Origin: Fusobacteriota bacterium
GTDB taxonomy: Bacteria; Fusobacteriota; Fusobacteriia; Bac17; JAEWOZ01
DNA: 13,025 nucleotides
Direction of reading: 5' to 3'
NCBI GenBank assembly: GCA_023399505.1
Contig: JAEWOZ010000035.1
Location: forward strand, 1-13,025
The notes under the pieces are model-generated. The model worked only from the letters and a program-made list of their open reading frames with translations. It was not told the origin of the DNA and ran no database searches. Positions 1 through 6,475 of the stretch are shown in pieces. Position numbers and translations under genes: made by a program. Each line of letters opens with the position of its first letter. The first letter of the stretch is position 1.

Positions 1-91
1 GAACTATACCTTCCTCTTTTAATCTTTTCAAAACACCTACATGGGCTGCCCCTAATGCTGCCCCTGCGGCTAACGCTATTCCTAGTTTCAT
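1..91 (-). CDS. Patatin-like phospholipase, N-terminal fragment (runs off left edge)
   Basis: Thirty codons are visible from the ATG at 89-91, reading MKLGIALAAGAALGAAHVGV and then a helix-like LKRLKEEGI segment. This matches the N-terminal strand, oxyanion-hole loop and first helix of bacterial patatin-like proteins (RssA/YlbK type, usually 250-320 residues), where the loop is normally GGGxRG followed by (A/F)AHxGVL. Family members are serine-aspartate lipid hydrolases, cytoplasmic or membrane-associated. The catalytic GxSxG serine and the Asp lie outside the window, so activity cannot be judged. Oddly, the usual basic residue of the loop appears to be Leu. A weak purine-rich ribosome site (AAAGAAG) lies about 9 nt upstream and a good promoter lies at 132-160, so it is probably transcribed separately from the tmRNA gene. 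The family call rests on a short but characteristic stretch. Confidence 0.72.
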   Translation of the reverse strand, partial: MKLGIALAAGAALGAAHVGVLKRLKEEGIV

Positions 92-131
92 AATAATTTG
101 CTTCTTTCGGTTGATCAGATTGTATTATTCA

Positions 132-160
132 AATATATCTCATTAGAGAAAGTTTGGCAA
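132..160 (-). promoter_or_regulatory. Predicted promoter for the patatin-like gene
   Basis: On the minus strand TTGCCA (155-160) is followed after 17 bp by TATATT (132-137), which is close to the sigma-70 consensus at both elements. The implied start is about 34 nt before the patatin ATG. Confidence 0.6.
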
Positions 161-239
161 ATTTTAACTTGTTAAGCTCAACAATAAGGTTTTAATCATA
201 TCTTCCCCTTTTTTTATACATAAAAAAAAATAATTGCAT

Positions 240-582
240 TGGTGGAGGTGACGGGAATCGAACCCGTGTCCAAAACATTACAATTAAAACTTTCTACAAG
301 CTTAGTTTATTTATGAATTTACTCTTTAACCTAAATAGACAAAAGGCTAAAAAGCTAGCTTCTATTTTATCCCTTTAACTAGCAAAGCAATAGTTAAAGT
401 TAAGCCACTAATCAACATTTTTTAAAGTCATGGCTTCCTTAAAAAACGATAGCCTAAAAGGCTACGCTGCTTGAGCTACTCTATTGTAGTTTGCAGTTAA
501 ATTTATGTTTGACTTATTTACAGCTAGTCAGGCTGACTTGCTTATCTTAACTCTCATGCCCTGTCGAATCCAAAACACCCCC
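240..582 (-). ncRNA. ssrA: Transfer-messenger RNA (tmRNA)
   Basis: The 343-nt RNA rescues ribosomes stalled on broken mRNAs by acting first as an alanyl-tRNA and then as a short template. The 5' end GGGGGUG pairs with CACCUCC near the 3' end (7 bp, one G-U), followed by discriminator A and a genome-encoded CCA. The T arm is ACGGG-UUCGAUU-CCCGU and the 5' domain begins with the conserved UUUUGGAUUCGACAGG block. It is a one-piece (not permuted) tmRNA. The gene lies 1 nt after the smpB stop codon on the same strand, so the RNA and its protein partner are adjacent. No strong hairpin terminator follows; a run of nine T (222-230) begins 9 nt past the 3' end. Confidence 0.97.
462..494 (-). other. 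tmRNA tag reading frame, ANYNRVAQAA plus UAG stop
   Basis: The resume codon is taken as GCA at 492-494, because AAAUUUAACU-GCA-AAC aligns with the E. coli AAAUUUAGUC-GCA-AAC context. Reading on gives ANYNRVAQAA and a single UAG, so with the Ala carried by tmRNA the predicted tag is AANYNRVAQAA. The end differs from the common ALAA by Gln at the third-last position, keeping the final Ala-Ala recognised by ClpXP-type proteases. The stop codon is inside a small hairpin (TAGCC-TTTTA-GGCTA) corresponding to helix 5. Confidence 0.8.
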
Positions 583-618
583 GTTAAAAATTGTACTTTC
601 TCTTTAAATCTCGTTCAG
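582..618 (-). promoter_or_regulatory. Possible ssrA promoter inside the end of smpB
   Basis: TACAAT (590-595) on the minus strand is followed by 7 nt and then the first G of mature tmRNA at 582, ideal spacing for a -10 element whose start site is the mature 5' end. Seventeen bases upstream is CTGAAC (613-618), a weak -35 with 3 of 6 matches. The smpB stop codon lies between the -10 and +1. Co-transcription from the smpB promoter with RNase P processing is the alternative. Confidence 0.4.
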
Positions 619-1036
619 CATCTCTCTTTTGAGCTTTCTTAGCTAAATCTTCTCTTTTATCATGTAATTTCTTACCTCTAGCTAAAGCGATATTGAGCTT
701 TATATAACCATCTTTGATATAGATAGATAAAGGTATTAAAGAAAAACCTTTTCTCTCTACAGCACCTATAAGTTTGTTTATCTCATTTTTATGGAGTAAA
801 AGTTTTCGATTTCTATCCTCTTCTATTTTTTCTCTGCTAAAATTGTAGGTAGAAATTTTCATACCAATTATATAAACTTCACCTTTTAATATTTTAACAT
901 AGGAACCAACAATAGTTGTCTTAGATTCCTTAATAGATTTTACTTCACTTCCTTTGAGAACTAGTCCAGCTTCAAATTCTTCTAAAATTTCATACTCAAA
1001 TGGAGCTTTTCTATTAGTTGAAATTGTTTTATTCAT
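584..1036 (-). CDS. smpB: SsrA-binding protein SmpB
   Basis: A 150-residue protein of normal SmpB length that binds the tRNA-like domain of tmRNA and delivers it to the stalled ribosome in the cytoplasm. Family landmarks seen: N-terminal NRKAPFEYEI, the KGSEVKSI strand, NRKLLLHK near the middle, and the KLNIALARGKKLHDKR block that leads into a very basic C-terminal helix (KKAQKRDAERDLKRK), the tail that sits in the empty mRNA channel. The start is supported by GGTGA 8 nt upstream and by an extended -10 promoter 33 nt farther on. The gene ends in TAA 1 nt before the mature tmRNA 5' end, so smpB and ssrA are linked as tightly as possible. Confidence 0.97.
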   Translation of the reverse strand: MNKTISTNRKAPFEYEILEEFEAGLVLKGSEVKSIKESKTTIVGSYVKILKGEVYIIGMKISTYNFSREKIEEDRNRKLLLHKNEINKLIGAVERKGFSLIPLSIYIKDGYIKLNIALARGKKLHDKREDLAKKAQKRDAERDLKRKYNF

Positions 1037-1068
1037 TTTTATTCACCATTTAAAGAGCTGCATATAAC

Positions 1069-1098
1069 ATTATAACACTATGTTATTGCATTTTTCAA
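1069..1098 (-). promoter_or_regulatory. smpB(-ssrA) promoter
   Basis: TTGAAA (1093-1098), an 18-bp spacer and TATAAT (1069-1074), with TG one base before the -10 (extended -10). An inverted repeat ATAACA/TGTTAT (1064-1069 and 1081-1086) overlaps the -10 and could be an operator, but this is only a short AT-rich match. Confidence 0.65.
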
Positions 1099-1109
1099 TT
1101 ATCTTTAAA

Positions 1110-1138
1110 TTGGACTTTGAATGAAAAAATGTTATAAT
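1110..1138 (+). promoter_or_regulatory. Promoter of the MFS-MATE operon
   Basis: TTGGAC (1110-1115), a 17-bp spacer and TATAAT (1133-1138) with an extended TG. The two divergent promoters share the identical 9-mer TGTTATAAT at their -10 elements and their -35 boxes are 11 bp apart. The leader to the MFS start is about 15 nt and carries AGAGG as ribosome site. Confidence 0.75.
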
Positions 1139-1160
1139 TGAAAAATATTAAGAGGTAATT

Positions 1161-2381
1161 ATGGTAATTGAAAAAAGCTTGAAAAAGAATATATTTCTTT
1201 TTTATATGTTAACATTTCTATTTGATGTATTTAGAAGTTCATTTTTTGGTATAGGGTCCCTTTTTTATATAGAAAAAATAAATTTAGAAATACATCATAT
1301 TTTTATAATTAAGTTATTTACTCCAATTGTAGTAACACTCTTTGAAATACCTAGTGGAATTATAGGGGATAAAATAAGCAGAAAATTAAGTTTTGCTCTT
1401 AGCTGTATTTTTTGCTCCCTTGGATTTTTGGGATATTACTTTTCAAATAATTTTGTTCATTGCATAATATCTGAAATTTTTTACAGTATAGGCATAGCAT
1501 TCCAAACTGGTTCCTTAGATGCACTAGTTATATCACAAATGAAAGAAGCTAACATACCTATCACCTCTCTATTGTCTAAATCCTTTGCCTTAAGAAATAT
1601 AGCTTTAATACTAGGCGGATCTATAGGAATACTTATATCTTACAAATCTATGAGATTGTTTTGGCTTTTTGGGTCTATAGGGATGCTCTTAACAACTTTT
1701 TTGACACTTTGGTCAATAAAAGAGCCAAAAGAAAATAAAAAGGAAAGTAGTATAAAAAAATATTCATTTTCTAATTTTAATTTAGAGTCTATTAAAAATA
1801 AAAATTTTATTATTTTGACTTTAGTAAGTGTAGCTTTAAGTTTAGTAAACGCACCTTTTTTTAATTATTGGCATACTTTTATAGTTAAAGAATTAAACAT
1901 TCCTAGAAGCAGCAAAGAGTACATAATTATTTATTTTTTGTATAATCTTTTTATCTCATTAGGAAGTATTATAGCTCCTCTATTTAATAAACTAATAGGA
2001 AAGGTTAGAACTTTAGTTATTTCTCTTTATATTATAATTATTCCAACTATATTTATGGTGTTAACAAATAACAAGCTTTTATCTATATCAATGTTTCTTT
2101 TTACTGAGCTTGGAAGAGGACTTGAGGGGCCAACTTTTTATGATCTCTATAATATTATAATTCCTAATAATAGCAGATCATTATTACTTTCAATTAATTC
2201 AATGGTGCAAAGATTCACTGCCATTATCTCTCTAACATTTTTTAGCTATTTGAGCTATTTAAATAAGGAACAAATTGGAGGAAAGATAATTTTACTTTCT
2301 TCCAGCTTAACAGCACTTTTATTATTATCTGCAAGCATACTTTATCTAAAAGAGAAAGGATTTTCAAAAACAAATGAATAA
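1161..2381 (+). CDS. Major facilitator superfamily transporter
   Basis: A 406-residue, very hydrophobic protein with about 12 predicted membrane helices and a cytoplasmic basic/polar loop near residues 190-215 between the two halves. The motif PSGIIGDKISRK at residues 64-75 is MFS motif A (G-x-x-x-D-[RK]-x-x-R-K) in the loop between helices 2 and 3, so this is a secondary transporter of the inner membrane. The EIPSG...D context is seen in many poorly characterised drug/proton antiporter-like MFS proteins of Firmicutes and Fusobacteria, but the substrate cannot be read from the sequence. Start chosen at 1161 because AGAGG lies 6 nt upstream and a strong promoter precedes it. It overlaps the following MATE gene by 8 nt, so the two are translated from one mRNA, which hints at a shared export role. 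Confidence 0.9.
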   Translation: MVIEKSLKKNIFLFYMLTFLFDVFRSSFFGIGSLFYIEKINLEIHHIFIIKLFTPIVVTLFEIPSGIIGDKISRKLSFALSCIFCSLGFLGYYFSNNFVHCIISEIFYSIGIAFQTGSLDALVISQMKEANIPITSLLSKSFALRNIALILGGSIGILISYKSMRLFWLFGSIGMLLTTFLTLWSIKEPKENKKESSIKKYSFSNFNLESIKNKNFIILTLVSVALSLVNAPFFNYWHTFIVKELNIPRSSKEYIIIYFLYNLFISLGSIIAPLFNKLIGKVRTLVISLYIIIIPTIFMVLTNNKLLSISMFLFTELGRGLEGPTFYDLYNIIIPNNSRSLLLSINSMVQRFTAIISLTFFSYLSYLNKEQIGGKIILLSSSLTALLLLSASILYLKEKGFSKTNE

Positions 2382-3744
2382 CGAAGAACCAAAGAAACTA
2401 GTATTAGATATGAAAAATCTTTTTTTGCTTATTATCAAATTAGCTTTACCTTCTTTAGCTTCTAATTTAATAACCTCTTTATATTACATAGTAGATATAA
2501 AATTTATAGGAATGCTTAATGATGATGCTTTAGCTGCTGTTAGTTTAACTTATCCAATAAATATTTTTGTAATTTCGCTAGGAATAGGCACAGGAATTGG
2601 GGTCTCTTCCGTTTTGTCTAGATTACTCGGCGAGCAAAAAAAAGAAGAAGCTTCTATAGTAGCTGGAAATGCAGTAACTTTAGGAATAATTTATGGCATT
2701 CTTGCAATGATTCTAGGAATATTTTTTAGCAGGTCCCTTATTAGTTTTTTAGGAAGTAACTCTGAGATTGTAAATGAGTATGCAGTCAAATATTTAAGAA
2801 TAAGTCTTTTAGGTGGTTTAGGCATGTTCCTTCCTATGATAGCAGCGGATATTTTAAAGAGTGAAGGGGATACTATTACTCCCATGCTAGTTTTATTGGG
2901 AGGAGCTATACTGAATACAATTCTAGATCCTATTCTAATGTTCGGACTAGGAAAAATTCCTGCATTAGGAATAAGCGGAGCTGCTTTAGCTACTACTATT
3001 TCTAGATTAATAACAGCCTTTATTTCAATTTCGCTTTTATTTAGGAATAAGAACATAATTAAGCCTAAAATATTAGATATGAAACATTTAATAAATTCTA
3101 TAGTCCAAATATATTATTATGGATTACCTTCTACTCTAGCTTCTATGATAACAGCAGCTGTTATTGGTTTCTTAAATAATATAGTTGGAAATTATAGCGA
3201 GGATGCTTTAGCTTTTACAGGCGTAATGGTAACGCTCTCAGATGCAATAATTTTCTTACCCATATATGGTCTTGCGCAAGGATTCATACCTATAGCAAGT
3301 TATAGCTTTGGGAGCAAAAAATATGATAGATTGAAAAAAACTTTGTTTTATACTTTAGGAATATCCTTAGCTATATCAATATTTGGAGGAAGTTTGTTTA
3401 TATTCTTCCCTAAATTTATTTTAAGAAGGTTTATAACTGATTATGAAATAATCAAGCTAGGTGCAAAAGCATTTAGAAAAGTAGGACTGTCCTATATCTT
3501 TGTAGGACCAACAATAATCTGTGCTGCCGCTTTTCAATCTATAGGGCATAGTTTACAAGTGGCCTTAGCAGCTTTTATGAGAAGTATTATAATTCTTATA
3601 CCCTTAGCTTATATATTCGGTTACATAGGCGGAGTTAATTCAATTTGGTGGGCCTTTTTAATTACTGAAGTAGTTTCCTTTTTAGTAATTTCTTTCTGGT
3701 TAAGGCATCACTTCAAAAAGTTACCAAATCAAGATATTAAATGA
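2374..3744 (+). CDS. MATE family efflux transporter
   Basis: A 456-residue protein of standard MATE length with two repeated bundles of six helices. Recognisable family stretches are the first helix (LALPSLASNLITSLYYIVD), the D-IKFIGMLNDDALAAV segment, GxGIGVSSVLSRLLGEQKKEEA near residues 70-93, and the second-half GLPSTLASMITAAVIGFLNN with PIYGLAQGFIPIASYSFGSKK. MATE proteins export cationic drugs or metabolites in exchange for Na+ or H+ at the inner membrane; the sequence does not fix substrate or ion. The ATG lies inside the end of the MFS gene (ATGAATAA overlap) with only AGGA about 13 nt upstream, so translation probably depends on coupling to the MFS gene. A terminator follows at 3776-3809. 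Confidence 0.95.
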   Translation: MNNEEPKKLVLDMKNLFLLIIKLALPSLASNLITSLYYIVDIKFIGMLNDDALAAVSLTYPINIFVISLGIGTGIGVSSVLSRLLGEQKKEEASIVAGNAVTLGIIYGILAMILGIFFSRSLISFLGSNSEIVNEYAVKYLRISLLGGLGMFLPMIAADILKSEGDTITPMLVLLGGAILNTILDPILMFGLGKIPALGISGAALATTISRLITAFISISLLFRNKNIIKPKILDMKHLINSIVQIYYYGLPSTLASMITAAVIGFLNNIVGNYSEDALAFTGVMVTLSDAIIFLPIYGLAQGFIPIASYSFGSKKYDRLKKTLFYTLGISLAISIFGGSLFIFFPKFILRRFITDYEIIKLGAKAFRKVGLSYIFVGPTIICAAAFQSIGHSLQVALAAFMRSIIILIPLAYIFGYIGGVNSIWWAFLITEVVSFLVISFWLRHHFKKLPNQDIK

Positions 3745-3775
3745 TAAGAGGTTATTACTTAAGAAAAGTATAAAC

Positions 3776-3809
3776 AAAAAAAGAGGAACTTATAAATTCC
3801 TCTTTTTTT
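3776..3809 (+). terminator. Intrinsic terminator after the MATE gene, likely bidirectional
   Basis: AAAGAGGAA and TTCCTCTTT arms (3776-3788 with 3797-3809, 13 bp counting the A/T tracts) around an 8-nt loop, ending in seven T. The opposite strand has the same form, so it can also stop leftward readthrough from the ankyrin gene. Confidence 0.85.
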
Positions 3810-4106
3810 GATTGAATTAATATTTTCATACTTTAAATCATGGCTTTCTTCTATATCATCTTTATTACCTATCATAATTAACATATTTTAATATTAAATT
3901 TTCTTTTGTTAGTAATAATATAATTCAAGTTACTCTTTTTCAGTCTATAAGTAATCTATATATTTAAGTATTATATTCCTATTGTCTATTAGTATTCTTT
4001 TTGTCTTCAAAAGTTAACATTTTCTTATAAACATTTCAATTAGTTGAAATGTTTATATTTTAAAAAAGAGCCTTTACTTCTAAAAATATCGTAAATTTAA
4101 AATTCT
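3810..4106. other. AT-rich intergenic stretch between convergent genes
   Basis: About 300 bases lie between the MATE terminator and the 3' end of the ankyrin gene. No ORF with a ribosome site, tRNA or promoter pair was found. The only structure is the long hairpin at 4026-4057, listed separately. Confidence 0.7.
4026..4057. repeat. Perfect 14-bp stem inverted repeat, downstream of the ankyrin gene
   Basis: TATAAACATTTCAA and TTGAAATGTTTATA (4026-4039, 4044-4057) flank the 4-nt loop TTAG without a mismatch. It sits about 50 nt past the ankyrin stop codon. On the minus strand the tail is AAGAAAATG, not a T run, so it is a poor intrinsic terminator; it may instead protect the mRNA 3' end or bind a dyad-recognising protein. 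Confidence 0.7.
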
Positions 4107-6320
4107 TTATTTGAAAGAAATTTTTTCCCCTTCTAATAAAAGTTTTTTTGTTTCTTCATGCAGATTTAAATCAGCATAATATAAGGCTGTGTTTCCAAGT
4201 AGGTCTCTAGTATTTATATCTGCTCTTGCTTCTATCAACATCTTTACTATTTCTATATTTCCTGAGTATGACGCTCTCATCAACGCTGTCTTTCCATATT
4301 TATCTTTAGCTTTAACGTCTGCTCCTGCTTTTATCAAGATCCTCACTTTTTCTTCACTTCTCCAGTAAGAAGCTGCTTTCATTAATGCTGTCTCTCCGTC
4401 TTTATTTACACTTTTAACATCTGCTCCTGCTTCTATAAGCACCTTTACTATTTCTGTATTTTTTCCTAAATATGACGCTCTCATCAACGCTGTGTATTCA
4501 TTTTTATCTTTCGTGTTTATATCTGCTCCTTTTTCTATCAGCATCTTTACTATCTCCAAATTGCCATTTTTAGCAGCTTCTATCATAGCTGTTTCTCCAT
4601 ATTCGTTTTTAGCATTTACATCTGCTCCTTTTTCTATCAATATCTTTACTATCTCTTCATGACCCTCACCAGCAGCTTTTATCATAGCTGTTTCTCCATA
4701 TTCGTTTTTAGCATTTACATCTGCTCCTTTTTCTATCAATATCTTTAATATTTCTACATACCTATTCTCAGCAGCTAAAGTTAAAGCTGTTCTTCCATTT
4801 TTATCTTTAGACTCTAAGTCATTTACTTTCTTTAGTACATTTTTTAATATATTTGAATTTCTTTTTGAAACTGATTTTTTAAAAATAGCCTCTATAATTT
4901 CTTCATATCCTTCTACTGATTTTATATCTATCTTATCTGAAAAATAATTTATTATATCTAAAACATTATTAGCTTTTTCTATAGTAAAATTCTTTGACCT
5001 TTCAAGTAAATTACGAAGAATATTAATTAATTCCTTTTTCTTAATTTTATTCTCTATCTCTTCTATCATGTTTTTCATTAGAAATTTTACAATGTCTTCT
5101 AAGTAATCTTCTCTTGCTCTTCTATAGAAGTCCTTCGTATTAACTACTATAGCATCTTTTTCTATCAAAGATATCAATAATTCTATTTTAAAATCATTGA
5201 AATCTATATGATCTAAAGAAGATTTTCCTTCCTTATCTACTACATTTATTTTTATATTATCACTATTCAATAGCATCTTTACTATAATAGGGTTATTATC
5301 TATGATAGCATGTGTGAGAGCTGGCCTGCCTTCTATATCTCTTAAATTTACGTTTATACCTGCTATATCTAACAATATTTTTACTAGCTCTTCTTTTTTG
5401 CCTATTTCCATAAATTTATTCTTAATAGCTACTGTCAGTGCTGTTTCTCCTAATAAATTTTGATAATTAATATCTACACCTTTATCTATTATCTTTTCTA
5501 TAGTCCTAATATCTGCTTGTTCTAAAGCTAGCATTAGTAGATTATTTCTATTAGTTGTATAACTTGTGTCTATATCCATATTTCTATCTAACATCTCATT
5601 TATTATAATATTTCTATAAATTGATGTTAAAAATGTATTCATTATTACATAATTATTATCATTGATAGCATACGTAATAGCTCTATTTCCTTCACTATTT
5701 TTTATATTTATGTCTATATCTTTGAATTGTAAAAACTTACTTATTAGTTCTACTTTTGTTTGTATTTCCATAACTTTGTTCTTAACAACTAAAATTAATG
5801 CTGTTTCTCCATCTAAATTTTGAGCATTTATATCTATACTCTTATTTAGTATCTTATTTGTTGTATGAAAATCTCCCTCAGCTATAGCTAACATTAGTGC
5901 ATTATTAGAAAGCAATCCATATTTAACATTAACATTTACTCCTGCCTCTAATAATTTGTCTATTATCTCGTCTCTTTCTATACTAGCTTCTGATTTTAAT
6001 ATAGATACTATTAATGCTGTTTGGCCTTTTTCATTTACTTCACTTACATCTATTCCTTTACTCAATAATACCTCTACTACTCCTAAGCTATTATACTTTG
6101 CTGCTAGTGTTAGCGCTGTTTCTCCATCTTTATTTATCAATTCATTTAAATTTATATATTTATTCTCTTCTTTTTTTAAAAATTTTTTCAGTTCCTCATC
6201 TTCATCTTTTTTTATAAGTTCCCAAAAATCATTTCCTATTTTATTCTTATGAATCAATCTATTTATAATTTTATTACAGCTTATAAATAAAAATAATATT
6301 ATTAGCTTTATCATTCTCAT
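4107..6320 (-). CDS. Ankyrin-repeat lipoprotein, 737 residues
   Basis: Residues 1-14 form a short hydrophobic leader ending FIS-C, so Cys15 is the likely lipidation site (the -3 position is Phe rather than Leu, a relaxed lipobox). Ankyrin repeats follow in two blocks. Block one, about 62-395, contains divergent units and a visible duplication (about 139-233 against 259-352). A non-ankyrin helical stretch, about 396-500, separates it from block two, about 507-737, with seven near-consensus units of the form GETALMxAAxxGNxEIVKxLIEKGADVNAK. Ankyrin stacks bind other proteins; the partner here is unknown. It lies downstream of, and on the same strand as, the receptor gene but is separated by a terminator. 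Alternative start is the ATG at 6312-6314, which fits the nearest ribosome site better and shortens the leader by two residues. Confidence 0.9.
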   Translation of the reverse strand: MRMIKLIILFLFISCNKIINRLIHKNKIGNDFWELIKKDEDEELKKFLKKEENKYINLNELINKDGETALTLAAKYNSLGVVEVLLSKGIDVSEVNEKGQTALIVSILKSEASIERDEIIDKLLEAGVNVNVKYGLLSNNALMLAIAEGDFHTTNKILNKSIDINAQNLDGETALILVVKNKVMEIQTKVELISKFLQFKDIDINIKNSEGNRAITYAINDNNYVIMNTFLTSIYRNIIINEMLDRNMDIDTSYTTNRNNLLMLALEQADIRTIEKIIDKGVDINYQNLLGETALTVAIKNKFMEIGKKEELVKILLDIAGINVNLRDIEGRPALTHAIIDNNPIIVKMLLNSDNIKINVVDKEGKSSLDHIDFNDFKIELLISLIEKDAIVVNTKDFYRRAREDYLEDIVKFLMKNMIEEIENKIKKKELINILRNLLERSKNFTIEKANNVLDIINYFSDKIDIKSVEGYEEIIEAIFKKSVSKRNSNILKNVLKKVNDLESKDKNGRTALTLAAENRYVEILKILIEKGADVNAKNEYGETAMIKAAGEGHEEIVKILIEKGADVNAKNEYGETAMIEAAKNGNLEIVKMLIEKGADINTKDKNEYTALMRASYLGKNTEIVKVLIEAGADVKSVNKDGETALMKAASYWRSEEKVRILIKAGADVKAKDKYGKTALMRASYSGNIEIVKMLIEARADINTRDLLGNTALYYADLNLHEETKKLLLEGEKISFK
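4581..4747 (-). repeat. 68-bp perfect direct repeat inside the ankyrin gene
   Basis: Positions 4581-4648 and 4680-4747 are identical, 99 bp apart, exactly one 33-residue ankyrin unit. They encode residues about 525-580, including the repeated IEKGADVNAKNEYGETAMI. Neighbouring units are diverged at DNA level, so this pair was duplicated or homogenised recently. Confidence 0.9.
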
Positions 6321-6341
6321 TATCCTTATCCTTATCCTTAT
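6320..6341 (-). promoter_or_regulatory. Three tandem Shine-Dalgarno-like hexamers at the ankyrin start
   Basis: The hexamer AAGGAT is repeated 3.67 times directly before the start codon on the minus strand. AGGA cores are at 6323-6326, 6329-6332 and 6335-6338, giving 2, 8 and 14 nt to the ATG at 6320 and 8 nt from the first core to the ATG at 6314. A TATAAT (6345-6350) lies just upstream but has no clear -35. Confidence 0.7.
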
Positions 6342-6408
6342 TAAATTATATCTGTTATAAATCAGTTATATCTAATAATAATTTATCATCTAATCAATTT
6401 CTTGTAAA

Positions 6409-6427
6409 ATTACTTATTCCAAGTAAT
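6409..6427. repeat. 7-bp inverted repeat upstream of the ankyrin gene
   Basis: ATTACTT-ATTCC-AAGTAAT is a perfect dyad about 90 bp upstream of the ankyrin start, just after the terminator of the receptor gene. It could be an operator, but no downstream promoter is well enough defined to say so. Confidence 0.4.
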
Positions 6428-6434
6428 TCTACGT

Positions 6435-6468
6435 AAAAAAAAAGAGAAACTAATAAATCTCTCTTTTT
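6435..6468 (-). terminator. Intrinsic terminator of the receptor gene
   Basis: On the minus strand AAAAAGAGA and TCTCTTTTT arms (6460-6468 with 6439-6447) enclose a 12-nt loop and are followed by T residues to 6435. It begins 8 nt after the receptor stop codon and probably limits transcription into the ankyrin gene. Confidence 0.75.
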
Positions 6469-6475
6469 ACCTAAG

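Noticed and set aside
164..199. 11-codon minus-strand ORF (MIKTLLLSLTS) after AGGGGAAG, just downstream of tmRNA
   Set aside because: Has a fair ribosome site but is very short, has no known transcript end after tmRNA to support it, and lies upstream of the patatin promoter.
2691..3056. Open frame antisense to the MATE gene
   Set aside because: No ribosome site or promoter; explained by the codon pattern of the MATE gene.
4580..4750. Regular 99-bp repeats considered as a CRISPR or non-coding tandem array
   Set aside because: The period is exactly one 33-residue ankyrin unit in a long intact frame.
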